A DNA stretch of 64,000 bases from Kurthia huakuii LAM0618 (GTDB lineage Bacteria; Bacillota; Bacilli; Bacillales_A; Planococcaceae): the NCBI RefSeq assembly GCF_000505545.1, contig NZ_AYTB01000017.1, positions 170,216-234,215 on the forward strand. Reading direction: 5' to 3'. The notes beneath the pieces are model-generated. The model saw only the letters and a list, made by a program, of their open reading frames with translations. It did not search any database and was not told the origin of the DNA. Shown in pieces: positions 35,081 to 44,005 of this stretch. Within the stretch, counting starts at the first letter, position 1, and each line of letters starts with the position of its first letter. The position numbers and the translations under genes are program-made.

Positions 35081-35854
35081 ATGACGATTTTAACAATTAA
35101 TGATGTGACAAAAGTATATGAAGGTAAGGTGACGCATCGTGCGATTAACCAACTGAGTTTTGAAGTAGAGAAGGGTGAGTTCATTGCTGTTATGGGACCA
35201 TCAGGTAGTGGGAAAACGACACTACTGAATATGATTTCAACAGTTGATCGCCCAACAGCCGGAGAAATTTTAGTCAATGGAGTAAACCCACATACATTGA
35301 AGAAAAATGAGCTAGCCTTTTTCCGCCGTCGCGAACTAGGCTTTATTTTTCAAGATTTTAATCTGTTGCAAACGTTAAATGTTGAAGAAAATATGGTGTT
35401 ACCATTGACGCTCGATAATATGAATGTGAATGAAATGGAAGTGCGTGTTGCAGAGCTTGCACAACATTTAGGTATGGAAGATATTTTGCATCGTTTGCCT
35501 AATGAAATTTCAGGTGGTCAGGCACAAAAAACAGCGATTGGTCGCGCACTTATTCATAAACCAACGCTTATTTTGGCGGATGAACCAACGGGGAATTTAG
35601 ATTCTAATTCATCAAAGGATGTACTGGAATTACTTGGGAAAATTAACAAACGCGATCATACAACGATTGTTATGGTGACACATGATCCAATTGCAGCGAG
35701 TTATTGTGACCGCGTGCTCTTTATTAAAGATGGTGAGTATTTTAACGAAATTTATCGTGAAGACCATCGCCAAACGTTCTTCCAACGCATTTTAAATGTG
35801 TTGAGCCTATTAGGAGGTCATGTCGGTGACTTTTCGTCAGTTCGCTTATCGTAA
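35081..35854 (+). CDS. bceA: BceA-type ABC transporter ATP-binding protein
   Basis: A 257-residue ATPase of the MacB/LolD-like group. Walker A is GPSGSGKTT, Walker B LILADEPTGNLDS, and the signature region NEISGGQAQKTAIGRAL has AQK where QQR is usual, as in BceA proteins. The start is ATG 35081 after GTGGGAGGA; the GTG at 35066 is part of the ribosome site. It overlaps the permease start by about 30 bp, indicating coupling. Confidence 0.92.
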   Translation: MTILTINDVTKVYEGKVTHRAINQLSFEVEKGEFIAVMGPSGSGKTTLLNMISTVDRPTAGEILVNGVNPHTLKKNELAFFRRRELGFIFQDFNLLQTLNVEENMVLPLTLDNMNVNEMEVRVAELAQHLGMEDILHRLPNEISGGQAQKTAIGRALIHKPTLILADEPTGNLDSNSSKDVLELLGKINKRDHTTIVMVTHDPIAASYCDRVLFIKDGEYFNEIYREDHRQTFFQRILNVLSLLGGHVGDFSSVRLS

Positions 35855-37757
35855 CGTTGTACGAAACCACCGTATTTATGCCGCCTTTTTCTTAGCTAGT
35901 GTGTCGTCGGTAATAGTATTCTTTATTTACTCAATGCTTATGTATCATCCAAAAGTAGAAAATGAATTTATGATCGACATTGCCTTTCGAGGTATGTATC
36001 TTGCACAAATTATTTTAGTGCTGTTTATGTTATTTTTCCTGTTTTATTCCATGCGTGCCTTTTTAGAAGCACGCTCGAAAGAATTTGGTATTCTTATGCA
36101 GCTTGGGATGGAAAAACAACAACTCAATAAACTTGTGACGCTTGAAACGATGCTCATTGGTTTTGCTTCGATTGTTGTCGGGATTATATTTGGTTTTGCA
36201 TTCTCGAAATTTTTCTTTATGGTCATTCGCGAGATTTTACAAATTTCAGCGCTACCAATCTATTTTTCGTGGAAGCCATTTATGTTAACGATTATGACAT
36301 TTACGACACTCTTTATTGTTGTATCACATTTGAGTGTGCTAACGATTAAAGATCAGGAGCTTATCTATTTATTACGAGGCACTGAAAAGGATATCCAAGC
36401 ACAACATTATTCAAAAATGGGTGCAATTACAGGGTTTTTATTACTCGGTTTAACGTACTATATTATGTTAAATGTTGATAAAAGTAATTTGTTGTTTTTA
36501 GCACTTGTTGTACCACCTATTATGATGATTGGTACGTACTTTTTTTTTAGTGATTCTACGTTGTTAATCATCGATATTTTGCGTAAGTTCAAAAGGCTGT
36601 ACTGGCGAAAGTATCGATTACTTGCATGGTCAGAGTATGCAAAGATGCTAAAAGTAAATTCGCGTATGTTTTTCATTTCATCAATCGTATCAACGTTATC
36701 GTTTTTAGCGATTGGTACATTGAGTTCGATGTCTGCATTTACACATCAATATCATCAACTTAATCCGATCAGCATGCTCTATATAAGTAAGCTAGATAAT
36801 CCGTATGAATATCAACATCTAGTTAGTTTAGAAGATGAGTTAAACGCACGAAATTTAGCGTATCAGTTATCGATACTTGAAGTGAAACCACAAACATCAT
36901 CTGAGACCGGAAAGGCTATACAAGTCGTCAATGAGGAACAATTCAATCAACTTGCAAAAGTACTTGATGAACCAACTGTTGATTTGAAACGTGGTCATGC
37001 GATGTTTATTCCATATTCGGAGGAAGCTTATAAAACGTTGAATACAGTTGATGTGAAAACCACACTCGTTGAAAATAATGTCGGTGTACGAATTCAAGGT
37101 TCGTATCCGATTAGCTTCTTTTCAAAAGATCAATTAGGAGTCAATGCAATTATTGTTGATAAAAATGATTATGCACGGCTTTATAATTTGAAAGAAGGTT
37201 ATCATACAGGCAGCCGTATTGATAAGATTTTTGCGTTTACGGTAGAGGATTGGACTGCCACACAATTTGTTGGACATGCGCTTGATAATATTATGACTGA
37301 AGCCACTATAACGAACAGTGAAGGAACCACACCGTTTTATTATAAAAATAATGGAATTGATTATGAGATTTTGCGCTCGACCTTTGCGCTCATTCTCTTT
37401 ATCGGTATTTTGGCATCAGCGGTATTTTTCCTTGCAGCTGGCAGTTTTATTTACTTTAAATTGTACGCGAATTTAGATCGTGACCAAATGCAGTATACGA
37501 CATTGCGACGTATGGGTGTAACGGACCGAGAAATTCGTAAACTCGTTAACCGACAGCTTATACCACAATTTTTCTTACCTTGGGGTGTAGCTGTTGTTAA
37601 TAGTAGCTTTGCATTTATTGGCCTCCAAGTATTTTGGGAAGGAATCGCTGATTTATCAATTGCTAAGACGCTTATTACGGTTGTTGGTGTCATGACGAGT
37701 TTACAACTATTGTACTTTTATTTGATTCGATGGCGTTACTTAGCACATCTAAAATAA
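35826..37757 (+). CDS. bceB: BceB-type ABC transporter permease
   Basis: A 643-residue permease with about ten transmembrane helices. The FtsX-like core is RQFAYRNVVRNHRIYAAFFLASVSSVIVFFIYSM at the N terminus and a second set at about 520-640. A large extracytoplasmic loop (about 305-515) lies between TM7 and TM8, the peptide-sensing region in this family. The start chosen is GTG 35826, 8 bp after AGGAGG; ATG 35820 is in frame but almost touches that site. The substrate class (bacitracin, lantibiotic or defensin) cannot be told from sequence. Confidence 0.9.
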   Translation: MTFRQFAYRNVVRNHRIYAAFFLASVSSVIVFFIYSMLMYHPKVENEFMIDIAFRGMYLAQIILVLFMLFFLFYSMRAFLEARSKEFGILMQLGMEKQQLNKLVTLETMLIGFASIVVGIIFGFAFSKFFFMVIREILQISALPIYFSWKPFMLTIMTFTTLFIVVSHLSVLTIKDQELIYLLRGTEKDIQAQHYSKMGAITGFLLLGLTYYIMLNVDKSNLLFLALVVPPIMMIGTYFFFSDSTLLIIDILRKFKRLYWRKYRLLAWSEYAKMLKVNSRMFFISSIVSTLSFLAIGTLSSMSAFTHQYHQLNPISMLYISKLDNPYEYQHLVSLEDELNARNLAYQLSILEVKPQTSSETGKAIQVVNEEQFNQLAKVLDEPTVDLKRGHAMFIPYSEEAYKTLNTVDVKTTLVENNVGVRIQGSYPISFFSKDQLGVNAIIVDKNDYARLYNLKEGYHTGSRIDKIFAFTVEDWTATQFVGHALDNIMTEATITNSEGTTPFYYKNNGIDYEILRSTFALILFIGILASAVFFLAAGSFIYFKLYANLDRDQMQYTTLRRMGVTDREIRKLVNRQLIPQFFLPWGVAVVNSSFAFIGLQVFWEGIADLSIAKTLITVVGVMTSLQLLYFYLIRWRYLAHLK

Positions 37758-37763
37758 GCTTGG

Positions 37764-37797
37764 GGAATCGTCCTGTTTCAGGTGCGATTCCTTTTTT
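37764..37797 (+). terminator. Terminator after the bce module
   Basis: Stem GGAATCG / CGATTCC with an inner TCCTG / CAGG(T) part and a T6 tail. Confidence 0.82.
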
Positions 37798-37824
37798 GTA
37801 TAATGAAATATAAAGAGGTGATGT

Positions 37825-39237
37825 ATGTTGAATCTACTACAGCAGTTAGCAAGTCAACCATGTGAGAAAGTAGCATTGGTATTCGAACAACAAACGCTTG
37901 ATTATCGTGCGTTATGTGAACGTATAGAAGGGATTGCCACACATTTACGTGCACAAGGTGTGGTAGAAGGACAACATGTTGCTCTGTTGATGCATAATCA
38001 CTCAGCATTTGTTGAAAGTTTATATGCTATTTGGACGTTGGGAGCAGTAGCGGTGCCGTTGAATCCAGATTATACTGCTACTGAACTAACGTATATTTTA
38101 AATGACGGCGATGTAACGTATGCGATTGTTGAGTCATCTGAAAAAATAGGTACGCTCGCACATACAACAATCGAAGAGTTATCACGCGTAAAAAGTTGTA
38201 CACCGGGCAATTGGCATGTCGTCGATGAAAATCTAGCGCTTATTTTATATACATCAGGTACAACAGGAAAGCCTAAAGGTACGATGCTGACACATCATAA
38301 TTTGTATAGCAATGCGCGCGATGTAGCTCAGTTTTTTCACTATGAAAATACAGATACAGTGATCGTGACGTTACCGTTATTTCATGTTTTTGCGTTAACA
38401 GTTGTATTGAATGCACCGTTATTTGTTGGCGCAAAATTAATCATTTTACCACGCTTTAGCCCTGTAGTTGTACTTGAAACGATTGCACGCGAGCAAGCAA
38501 CACTCTTTGCGGGTGTACCATTGATGTACAATTATATGGTACAGACTGCTAGCACACATGATTTGAGTAGTTTACGCCTTGCAATTTCTGGTGGCTCGCC
38601 ATTACCACGTGCTATTCATGAAAAATTTGCTGAAGCGTTTCACGTATCGATTGCAGAGGGATACGGATTGTCAGAAGCATCGCCAGTGACGTGTTTTAAT
38701 CCAATAGGACGCGCTAAAATTGGAACAGTCGGAACAGCAATTCCACATGTTGATATTAAAATTATTGATGAAGGGTTTACGGAAGTAGCTAAAGGACATA
38801 TTGGAGAGTTAGCAGTACGTGGTCCTAATGTGATGGTTGGTTATTACAAAAATCAAGAGGAAACGGCGAAAGCGTTCGCAAATGATTATTTACGCACCGG
38901 AGATCTAGCTTTTGTCGATCATGAAGGTTATGTTACGATTATTGATCGTAAAAAAGATTTGATTTTGGTTGGAGGTTATAATGTTTATCCAAAAGAAGTC
39001 GAAGAAGTGCTTTACAGTCATGAAAAAATAAAAGAAGTAGCAGTCGTTGGAAAGCGTAGTGCGCAGCTAGATGAAGAAGTTGTCGCATTTGTTGTGAGCG
39101 ATGAAGCATTAGATGAAGAGGCGTTAAAAGCTTATTGCAAGGAGCGCTTAGTCCGGTATAAATGTCCAGCTCATATTCGACAAATTCCGATGTTACCGAA
39201 AAATAGTACGGGGAAAATTTTAAAATATGAATTATAA
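37825..39237 (+). CDS. lcfB: Acyl-CoA synthetase (LcfB/YhfL-like)
   Basis: ATP-dependent ligase activating a carboxylic acid, probably a fatty acid, as its CoA thioester; 470 residues, shorter than the roughly 510 typical of Bacillus LcfB. Motifs are the P-loop ILYTSGTTGKPKG (about 142-154), EGYGLSEASP, TGDLAFVDHEGY, DRKKDLI and the C-terminal catalytic Lys in PKNSTGKILKYEL. GAGGTGATG precedes the ATG. A gene of this type also lies near lplJ in B. subtilis, in which it belongs to the FadR regulon, but I see no FadR-like box here. Confidence 0.87.
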   Translation: MLNLLQQLASQPCEKVALVFEQQTLDYRALCERIEGIATHLRAQGVVEGQHVALLMHNHSAFVESLYAIWTLGAVAVPLNPDYTATELTYILNDGDVTYAIVESSEKIGTLAHTTIEELSRVKSCTPGNWHVVDENLALILYTSGTTGKPKGTMLTHHNLYSNARDVAQFFHYENTDTVIVTLPLFHVFALTVVLNAPLFVGAKLIILPRFSPVVVLETIAREQATLFAGVPLMYNYMVQTASTHDLSSLRLAISGGSPLPRAIHEKFAEAFHVSIAEGYGLSEASPVTCFNPIGRAKIGTVGTAIPHVDIKIIDEGFTEVAKGHIGELAVRGPNVMVGYYKNQEETAKAFANDYLRTGDLAFVDHEGYVTIIDRKKDLILVGGYNVYPKEVEEVLYSHEKIKEVAVVGKRSAQLDEEVVAFVVSDEALDEEALKAYCKERLVRYKCPAHIRQIPMLPKNSTGKILKYEL

Positions 39238-39274
39238 AAAAGAAGTGCTGCCTAGTTAGGAAGCACTTCTTTTT
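39236..39274. terminator. Terminator between lcfB and the small membrane protein gene
   Basis: Stem AAAAAGAAGTGCTG / (A)AGCACTTCTTTTT; the tail is U-rich on both strands and it overlaps the convergent stop codons. Confidence 0.88.
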
Positions 39275-39557
39275 ATGCGGCTTTTTTGCGTAATGCAAAG
39301 TAGACTGTCAAAATATTAAGTGTTACGGCAATGATGCCTAATGAAAATGTAACTTCATCACCTTTTAACTCAAACTCTTCAACGATGATTCCTTCTGTAA
39401 AGAATAGCAGCACGATGAGAATAAGGTTGCTAATACTAAATAATAGTTGATAAAAACGTGAACGATATTTTGGTATAATCGCGAGCACTAGCATAATGAG
39501 TGACATCGCTAAAATAAAGTAGAATACTGGTTCAAATAATGTAAATGTATCTTGCAT
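39273..39557 (-). CDS. Small three-helix membrane protein, unknown function
   Basis: A 94-residue protein with three hydrophobic segments (about 8-28, 36-55, 67-87), an acidic loop (IIVEEFELKGDE) and a basic tail LRKKAA. The start is ATG 39557 after GGGAGGGA; an upstream in-frame extension lies in the neighbouring terminator. I do not recognise the family. It is transcribed in the same direction as the permease upstream but separated from it by a terminator. Confidence 0.6.
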   Translation of the reverse strand: MQDTFTLFEPVFYFILAMSLIMLVLAIIPKYRSRFYQLLFSISNLILIVLLFFTEGIIVEEFELKGDEVTFSLGIIAVTLNILTVYFALRKKAA

Positions 39558-39573
39558 AAAAATTCCCTCCCAT

Positions 39574-39622
39574 AAAAAATAAACCACAGCGCATGATGTT
39601 TTGTCCATTATGCGCTGTGGTT
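39574..39622 (-). terminator. Terminator of the amino-acid permease gene
   Basis: Long imperfect hairpin AACCACAGCGCAT-ATG / CAT-ATGCGCTGTGGTT, followed on the minus strand by TATTTTTTA. It lies 10 bp past the stop. Confidence 0.9.
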
Positions 39623-39632
39623 GTATGAATGA

Positions 39633-40997
39633 TTATTGAATCATTTTATTTTTGTAATAACCGAAGTACAGAACTAATAGGAAAATCATCCAGATTGGGC
39701 CAACGATTAATGCGATGCGAGTTCCTTCGTTGAATGCCATCAGAATGACTACAAATAAGAAGAATACAATTGAGATGTATGATATATATGGATACAAGAA
39801 CATCTTAAATGATAGTTTGTTGACTTGTTCTGTTGATAATGTTTGACGATATTTAATTTGTGTCACCAAAATCATAATCCACGTAAAAACAGCACCAAAT
39901 GTTGAAACGCTTGTGATATATGTAAATACTTTTTCGTCAACAAAGTAGTTGAGTGCTACACCGATTAATAAAACGATTGCTGACATATAGATGGCATTTG
40001 TTGGTACACCTGTTTTCCCAACTTTTCCGAAAATTTTAGGTGCTTGTTTTTGGTGGCTTAAATTAAATAACATACGACCTGTACTAAAAATACCAGAGTT
40101 ACAGCTTGAAAGTGCAGCTGTTAATACAACGAAGTTAATAATACCAGTTGCATAGCGAATGCCGACATTTTCAAACATCATCACAAATGGGCTATTGCCA
40201 TCTGTAATTTGATTCCATGGATAAATGGCCATGATGACAGTTAAAGCGCCTATGTAGAAAATTAAAATACGGATTAACACCGTATTGATAGCGCGAGGAA
40301 TTACCTTTTTAGGGTTTTTTGCCTCACCGGCTGTAACACCAATCATTTCAACACCTAAATAGGCGAACATAACAATTGGTAAAGCTGCAATGACGCCACT
40401 AAAACCATTTGGCATAAAGCCACCATGTGACCATAAATTGCTAAAGCCAAGTGCTACGCCATCATTACCAAAGCCAAATAAAATCAATGCAAGACCAAGA
40501 ACAATCATAAAGATAATAGCCACAATTTTAATCATCGCAAACCAAAATTCCATTTCACCAAATGCTTTGGCAGCGATTAAGTTAATAGCCGTCATCAAGA
40601 TAAGCGCAAACAATGCCCACATCCATTTTGGAGAATCTGGGAACCACAGTTGCATATAAATTCCTGCAGCTGTAATTTCGGCCATACATGTGACAATCCA
40701 TAAGAACCAATAGTTCCAACCAGTTAAGAAACCGGCAAGTGGACCTAGTAGTTCTTGTGCGTATCGGCTAAATGAACCCGCAACAGGATGGTCTGTTGCG
40801 ATTTCGCCAAGTGCGCGCATCATGAAGAAAATGAAAATACCGCCAAGTGCGTAAGTTAGTAAGACGGCAGGTCCTGCCAACTTAATTGCTCCTGCAGATC
40901 CTAAAAATAGACCGACCCCTATAGCGGCACCAAGAGACATTAACGTAATGTGTCTCGCCTCCAGCCCTCGCTGAAGTTCGGGTTGCTGTTTTGCCAT
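39633..40997 (-). CDS. Amino-acid permease, APC superfamily (AAT family)
   Basis: A 454-residue proton-coupled amino-acid importer with 12 predicted transmembrane helices. The APC hallmark GAAIGVGLFLGSAGAIKLAGP is in TM1, followed by ALGEIATDHPVAGSFSRYA. The TM8 SSCNSGIFSTGRMLF segment is typical of the AAT family (Lys/Phe/Ala/Ser/Gly type permeases). The start is ATG 40997 after CGGAGGCG; longer in-frame versions reach into the promoter. Sigma-A promoter and CodY-like box lie just upstream. The substrate is unresolved. Confidence 0.9.
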   Translation of the reverse strand: MAKQQPELQRGLEARHITLMSLGAAIGVGLFLGSAGAIKLAGPAVLLTYALGGIFIFFMMRALGEIATDHPVAGSFSRYAQELLGPLAGFLTGWNYWFLWIVTCMAEITAAGIYMQLWFPDSPKWMWALFALILMTAINLIAAKAFGEMEFWFAMIKIVAIIFMIVLGLALILFGFGNDGVALGFSNLWSHGGFMPNGFSGVIAALPIVMFAYLGVEMIGVTAGEAKNPKKVIPRAINTVLIRILIFYIGALTVIMAIYPWNQITDGNSPFVMMFENVGIRYATGIINFVVLTAALSSCNSGIFSTGRMLFNLSHQKQAPKIFGKVGKTGVPTNAIYMSAIVLLIGVALNYFVDEKVFTYITSVSTFGAVFTWIMILVTQIKYRQTLSTEQVNKLSFKMFLYPYISYISIVFFLFVVILMAFNEGTRIALIVGPIWMIFLLVLYFGYYKNKMIQ

Positions 40998-41037
40998 AAA
41001 AACGCCTCCGATGCTATAAAATTGCACTATCAATGGT

Positions 41038-41066
41038 ATCATAAAACAGTGACAAATACATGACAA
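41038..41066 (-). promoter_or_regulatory. Promoter of the amino-acid permease gene
   Basis: On the minus strand TTGTCA (41061-41066), 17-bp spacer, TATGAT (41038-41043), a good sigma-A match. Confidence 0.75.
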
Positions 41067-41085
41067 AAACAAGAGCTTTTACATA

Positions 41086-41100
41086 AATTTTCTGAACATA
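41086..41100. promoter_or_regulatory. CodY-like box upstream of the permease promoter
   Basis: AATTTTCTGAACATA differs from AATTTTCWGAAAATT at two positions. It lies 20 bp upstream of the permease -35 box and also upstream of the divergent peptidase gene, so it could act on either. Confidence 0.5.
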
Positions 41101-41171
41101 GTAGAAAACTTAGATAATTTTATTCGTATGGTAAGATGTTTTATACGATGAATTTCGAGGGAGAGTTTGAA

Positions 41172-43154
41172 ATGACACGTTTGATAGAAGAAAAAGATTT
41201 ATACCAGTTACACTCCATTACAAGTCCAATATTATCGCCAAATGGTAAAGAAGCTATTTTTGTGCGTACGGAAATGAATGATCGAGACAACACGTATTAC
41301 GGCTACTTATATCACATTAATTTAGAAACGAAAGAAATTACACAATGGACGCATTTAAAAGAGCGTATTTTAAATATTAAATGGTCACCAGATGCGCGTT
41401 ATGTTAGCTTTTTAGCGACTCGTTCTAAAAAGAATCAACTGTATATCTTGCCAACTCGTGGCGGGGAAGCACAATGCTTAACGAACTTTATGTACGGTCT
41501 AACAAATTATGCGTGGTCACCAGATGCCACATCTATTTGGTTTAGTGCCAATGTTGAAGAAGGAAAAGATTTTACGGATATGGCGACGAAAATTAATCCG
41601 AAGCGCCCTGATGCGTATGAAGTTAGCGGTATGCGTTACAAGTTGAATGGCATGGGGTTACTTGCAAAAGATCGACATAGTCAGATTGGTTTATTAGATA
41701 TCCTAACACAACGTGTAACACGTTTTACAGATGATGCATTTGATTATCATTTTACAGCGTTATCACATGATGGGAAAAAAATTGTTTATGCGGTTAATCG
41801 TGCAGCGGAATCTATACGCGATTACGATTTTAGCTCACCACTTTATATTGCAGATATAGAAACAAAAGAAGAAACGCTTATTACTGATATGCAAGGCTAT
41901 TTTGGCGAAGCTTATTTTTCACTCGATAATCGTTATGTCGCATTTGTTGGTTCTGCACTAGAGCCATTTAAAAATGCAGCACATACAGAGCTCTATATTT
42001 ATGATATTGAAGAACAAACTTATTTTAGCTTAACTGCAGCAATGGATTTACCAGTAGGGGATTATCAAACAGCGGATGTTCAGCAAGGTGCAGTTGCGCC
42101 GGGTGTCGTATGGTGCGATGATAATGCACTTTACTTCCAAATGTCATCAATGGGGGATACACGTTTATATTATGCAACGCTAAATGGCGCTATTTATCCA
42201 GCGACACCAGAAAATGAGCATGTGTATGGCTATGATATTAATCGCGATGCCATTCATGCAATTGCCACCATTAGTGACCCAACACATGTCGGGGAACTGT
42301 TTGCACTTAATATTTCAACGGGTGAGCGGGAACAACTGACACGTTTTAATCAACAATTTGAAAATCAAGTGACGATAGTTGAACCAGAAGCGTTTAATTT
42401 TACAAACGATGCTGGCGAGCTAGTATTTGGTTGGATTATGAAACCTGCAATGTACGAAGAGGGCCAAAAATATCCATTAGTATTAAATATTCACGGTGGT
42501 CCACATATGATGTATGGCAATACATTTATCCATGAAATGCAATTGTTTGCAGCGAAAGGTTATGGTGTAGTTTATGTGAATCCTCGAGGTAGTCATGGTT
42601 ATAGCCAAACGTTTGTTAATGGTTGTCGTAATGATTATGGCCGCGGAGACTATCAAGATTTAATGCAGGCTGTGGATGCTGTCATAGATGAAAATTCTTG
42701 GATTGATCAAGAGCGTTTAGCGGTAACAGGTGGCAGTTATGGTGGATTCATGACAAATTGGATTGTTGGTCATACAAATCGTTTTAAGGTAGCGGCAACA
42801 CAGCGTTCGATTTCGAATTGGATGAGCTTTTACGGCGTGTCAGATATTGGTTATTATTTTACTGAATGGCAAATTGGTGGCGATATGACAAATGTTGCAA
42901 AGCTTTGGGAACATTCACCGTTAAAATATGCTGAAAAAGTTGAGACACCGCTACTAATTTTACATAGCGAACAAGATTATCGTTGTCCAATTGAGCAAGC
43001 TGAGCAGTTATATATTACGCTAAAATCAATGGGCAAAGATACGAAATTTGTCCGCTTCCCACGTGCAAATCACGATTTATCACGTACAGGGTTACCTAAT
43101 TTACGCCAAGAACGCTTACGTCAGCTAGCTGATTGGTTTGCAGAGTATTTGTAA
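41172..43154 (+). CDS. S9-family peptidase (YuxL-like acyl-peptide hydrolase type)
   Basis: A 660-residue serine peptidase. A seven-bladed beta-propeller N-terminal part (about 1-400) with WSPDARYVSFLA and AWSPDATSIWF repeats is followed by an alpha/beta-hydrolase domain. The catalytic Ser is in GGSYGG, the Asp in SEQDYRCP and the His in PRANHDLSR. Such enzymes cleave short peptides in the cytoplasm, consistent with the nearby peptide import genes. The start is ATG 41172, just after GAGGGAGAG; the ATG at 41136 lies too far upstream. Confidence 0.9.
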   Translation: MTRLIEEKDLYQLHSITSPILSPNGKEAIFVRTEMNDRDNTYYGYLYHINLETKEITQWTHLKERILNIKWSPDARYVSFLATRSKKNQLYILPTRGGEAQCLTNFMYGLTNYAWSPDATSIWFSANVEEGKDFTDMATKINPKRPDAYEVSGMRYKLNGMGLLAKDRHSQIGLLDILTQRVTRFTDDAFDYHFTALSHDGKKIVYAVNRAAESIRDYDFSSPLYIADIETKEETLITDMQGYFGEAYFSLDNRYVAFVGSALEPFKNAAHTELYIYDIEEQTYFSLTAAMDLPVGDYQTADVQQGAVAPGVVWCDDNALYFQMSSMGDTRLYYATLNGAIYPATPENEHVYGYDINRDAIHAIATISDPTHVGELFALNISTGEREQLTRFNQQFENQVTIVEPEAFNFTNDAGELVFGWIMKPAMYEEGQKYPLVLNIHGGPHMMYGNTFIHEMQLFAAKGYGVVYVNPRGSHGYSQTFVNGCRNDYGRGDYQDLMQAVDAVIDENSWIDQERLAVTGGSYGGFMTNWIVGHTNRFKVAATQRSISNWMSFYGVSDIGYYFTEWQIGGDMTNVAKLWEHSPLKYAEKVETPLLILHSEQDYRCPIEQAEQLYITLKSMGKDTKFVRFPRANHDLSRTGLPNLRQERLRQLADWFAEYL

Positions 43155-43166
43155 AGTTTTTGTAAA

Positions 43167-43187
43167 TACGCAACTTTGAATTGCGTA
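43167..43187. repeat. 7-bp inverted repeat upstream of the dedA promoter
   Basis: TACGCAA-CTTTGAA-TTGCGTA, ending 5 bp before the -35 box of dedA and 12 bp after the peptidase stop. There is no T run, so it is not a normal terminator. Confidence 0.6.
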
Positions 43188-43192
43188 AAACG

Positions 43193-43221
43193 TTGCTTGT
43201 AGGTAGCAATAGGCGTATGAT
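43193..43221 (+). promoter_or_regulatory. Promoter of dedA
   Basis: TTGCTT (43193-43198), 17-bp spacer, TATGAT (43216-43221). Confidence 0.6.
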
Positions 43222-43256
43222 ACATTACGTATTTTGAAAGATTGTGAGTGACAAAA

Positions 43257-43901
43257 ATGGATATTATTAAATTTTTATTCGACTTTATTATGCATATTGA
43301 TGAGCATCTAGTAGAATTAACAAAGGATTTTGGCGGTTGGACATATGGATTTATGTTCTTGATCGTGTTTGTTGAAACAGGAGTTGTCATTTTTCCGTTT
43401 TTACCAGGAGATTCATTATTATTTGCAAGTGGTGCGCTCGCGGCAATAGGTGGTTTAAAGTTACCCCTTGTACTAGCAACGTTCTTTATTGCTGCAGTGC
43501 TTGGCGATAGTTTGAATTTTGAAATCGGGAAACGAGTTGGAACAACAATTCGACCAGGGAGTTTTTTAGGACGTTTTATTAGCCAAGAAAATGTAGATAA
43601 GGCACAAGTGTTTTTTAACAAACATGGCGGTAAAACAGTTGTCATTGCACGCTTCATGCCGTTTATTCGTACCTTTATTCCATTTGTAGCAGGGGCAAGT
43701 CGAATGCAATATGGTTATTTCCTTCTATACAATATTATTGGTGGGGCATTATGGACAGCTGTTTGTGTGTTAGCTGGTTATTTCTTTGGGAATATTTCCT
43801 TTGTAAAAGACAATTTCTCAATCGTTGTATTAGCAATTATTTTCATTTCGGTATTACCGGCGATTATTGCTGCGCTAAAGGCGAAATTTTCAATGAAATA
43901 A
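43257..43901 (+). CDS. DedA-family membrane protein
   Basis: A 214-residue integral membrane protein of the VTT/DedA family. Features are ETGVVIFPFLPGDSLLFASGAL in the first half, re-entrant-loop arginines in ARFMPFIRTFIPFVAGASRMQY (about 135-157) and four to five hydrophobic segments. DedA proteins act as lipid (undecaprenyl phosphate or phospholipid) transporters or scramblases and affect envelope function. The start is ATG 43257 with GAGTG upstream; a GTG three codons earlier is possible. It stands alone between a promoter and a terminator. Confidence 0.9.
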   Translation: MDIIKFLFDFIMHIDEHLVELTKDFGGWTYGFMFLIVFVETGVVIFPFLPGDSLLFASGALAAIGGLKLPLVLATFFIAAVLGDSLNFEIGKRVGTTIRPGSFLGRFISQENVDKAQVFFNKHGGKTVVIARFMPFIRTFIPFVAGASRMQYGYFLLYNIIGGALWTAVCVLAGYFFGNISFVKDNFSIVVLAIIFISVLPAIIAALKAKFSMK

Positions 43902-43911
43902 GCATATTTTT

Positions 43912-43948
43912 AAAGGCTGTAGGGAATACGTTCACTACAGCTTTTTTT
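43912..43948 (+). terminator. Terminator after dedA
   Basis: Stem AAAGGCTGTAG / CTACAG-CTTT followed by a T run. Confidence 0.85.
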
Positions 43949-44005
43949 GTGTGAGATAATATAAAAAGTTTGATGTAGAGTAATATAGAAGGGAGAGGGC
44001 TGTTT

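Noticed and set aside
37798..37824. FadR-type operator in front of lcfB
   Set aside because: No TGAATGA half-site in the short region between the terminator and the start codon.
43167..43187. Terminator after the S9 peptidase gene
   Set aside because: The inverted repeat has no T run on either strand, so it was recorded as a possible operator instead.
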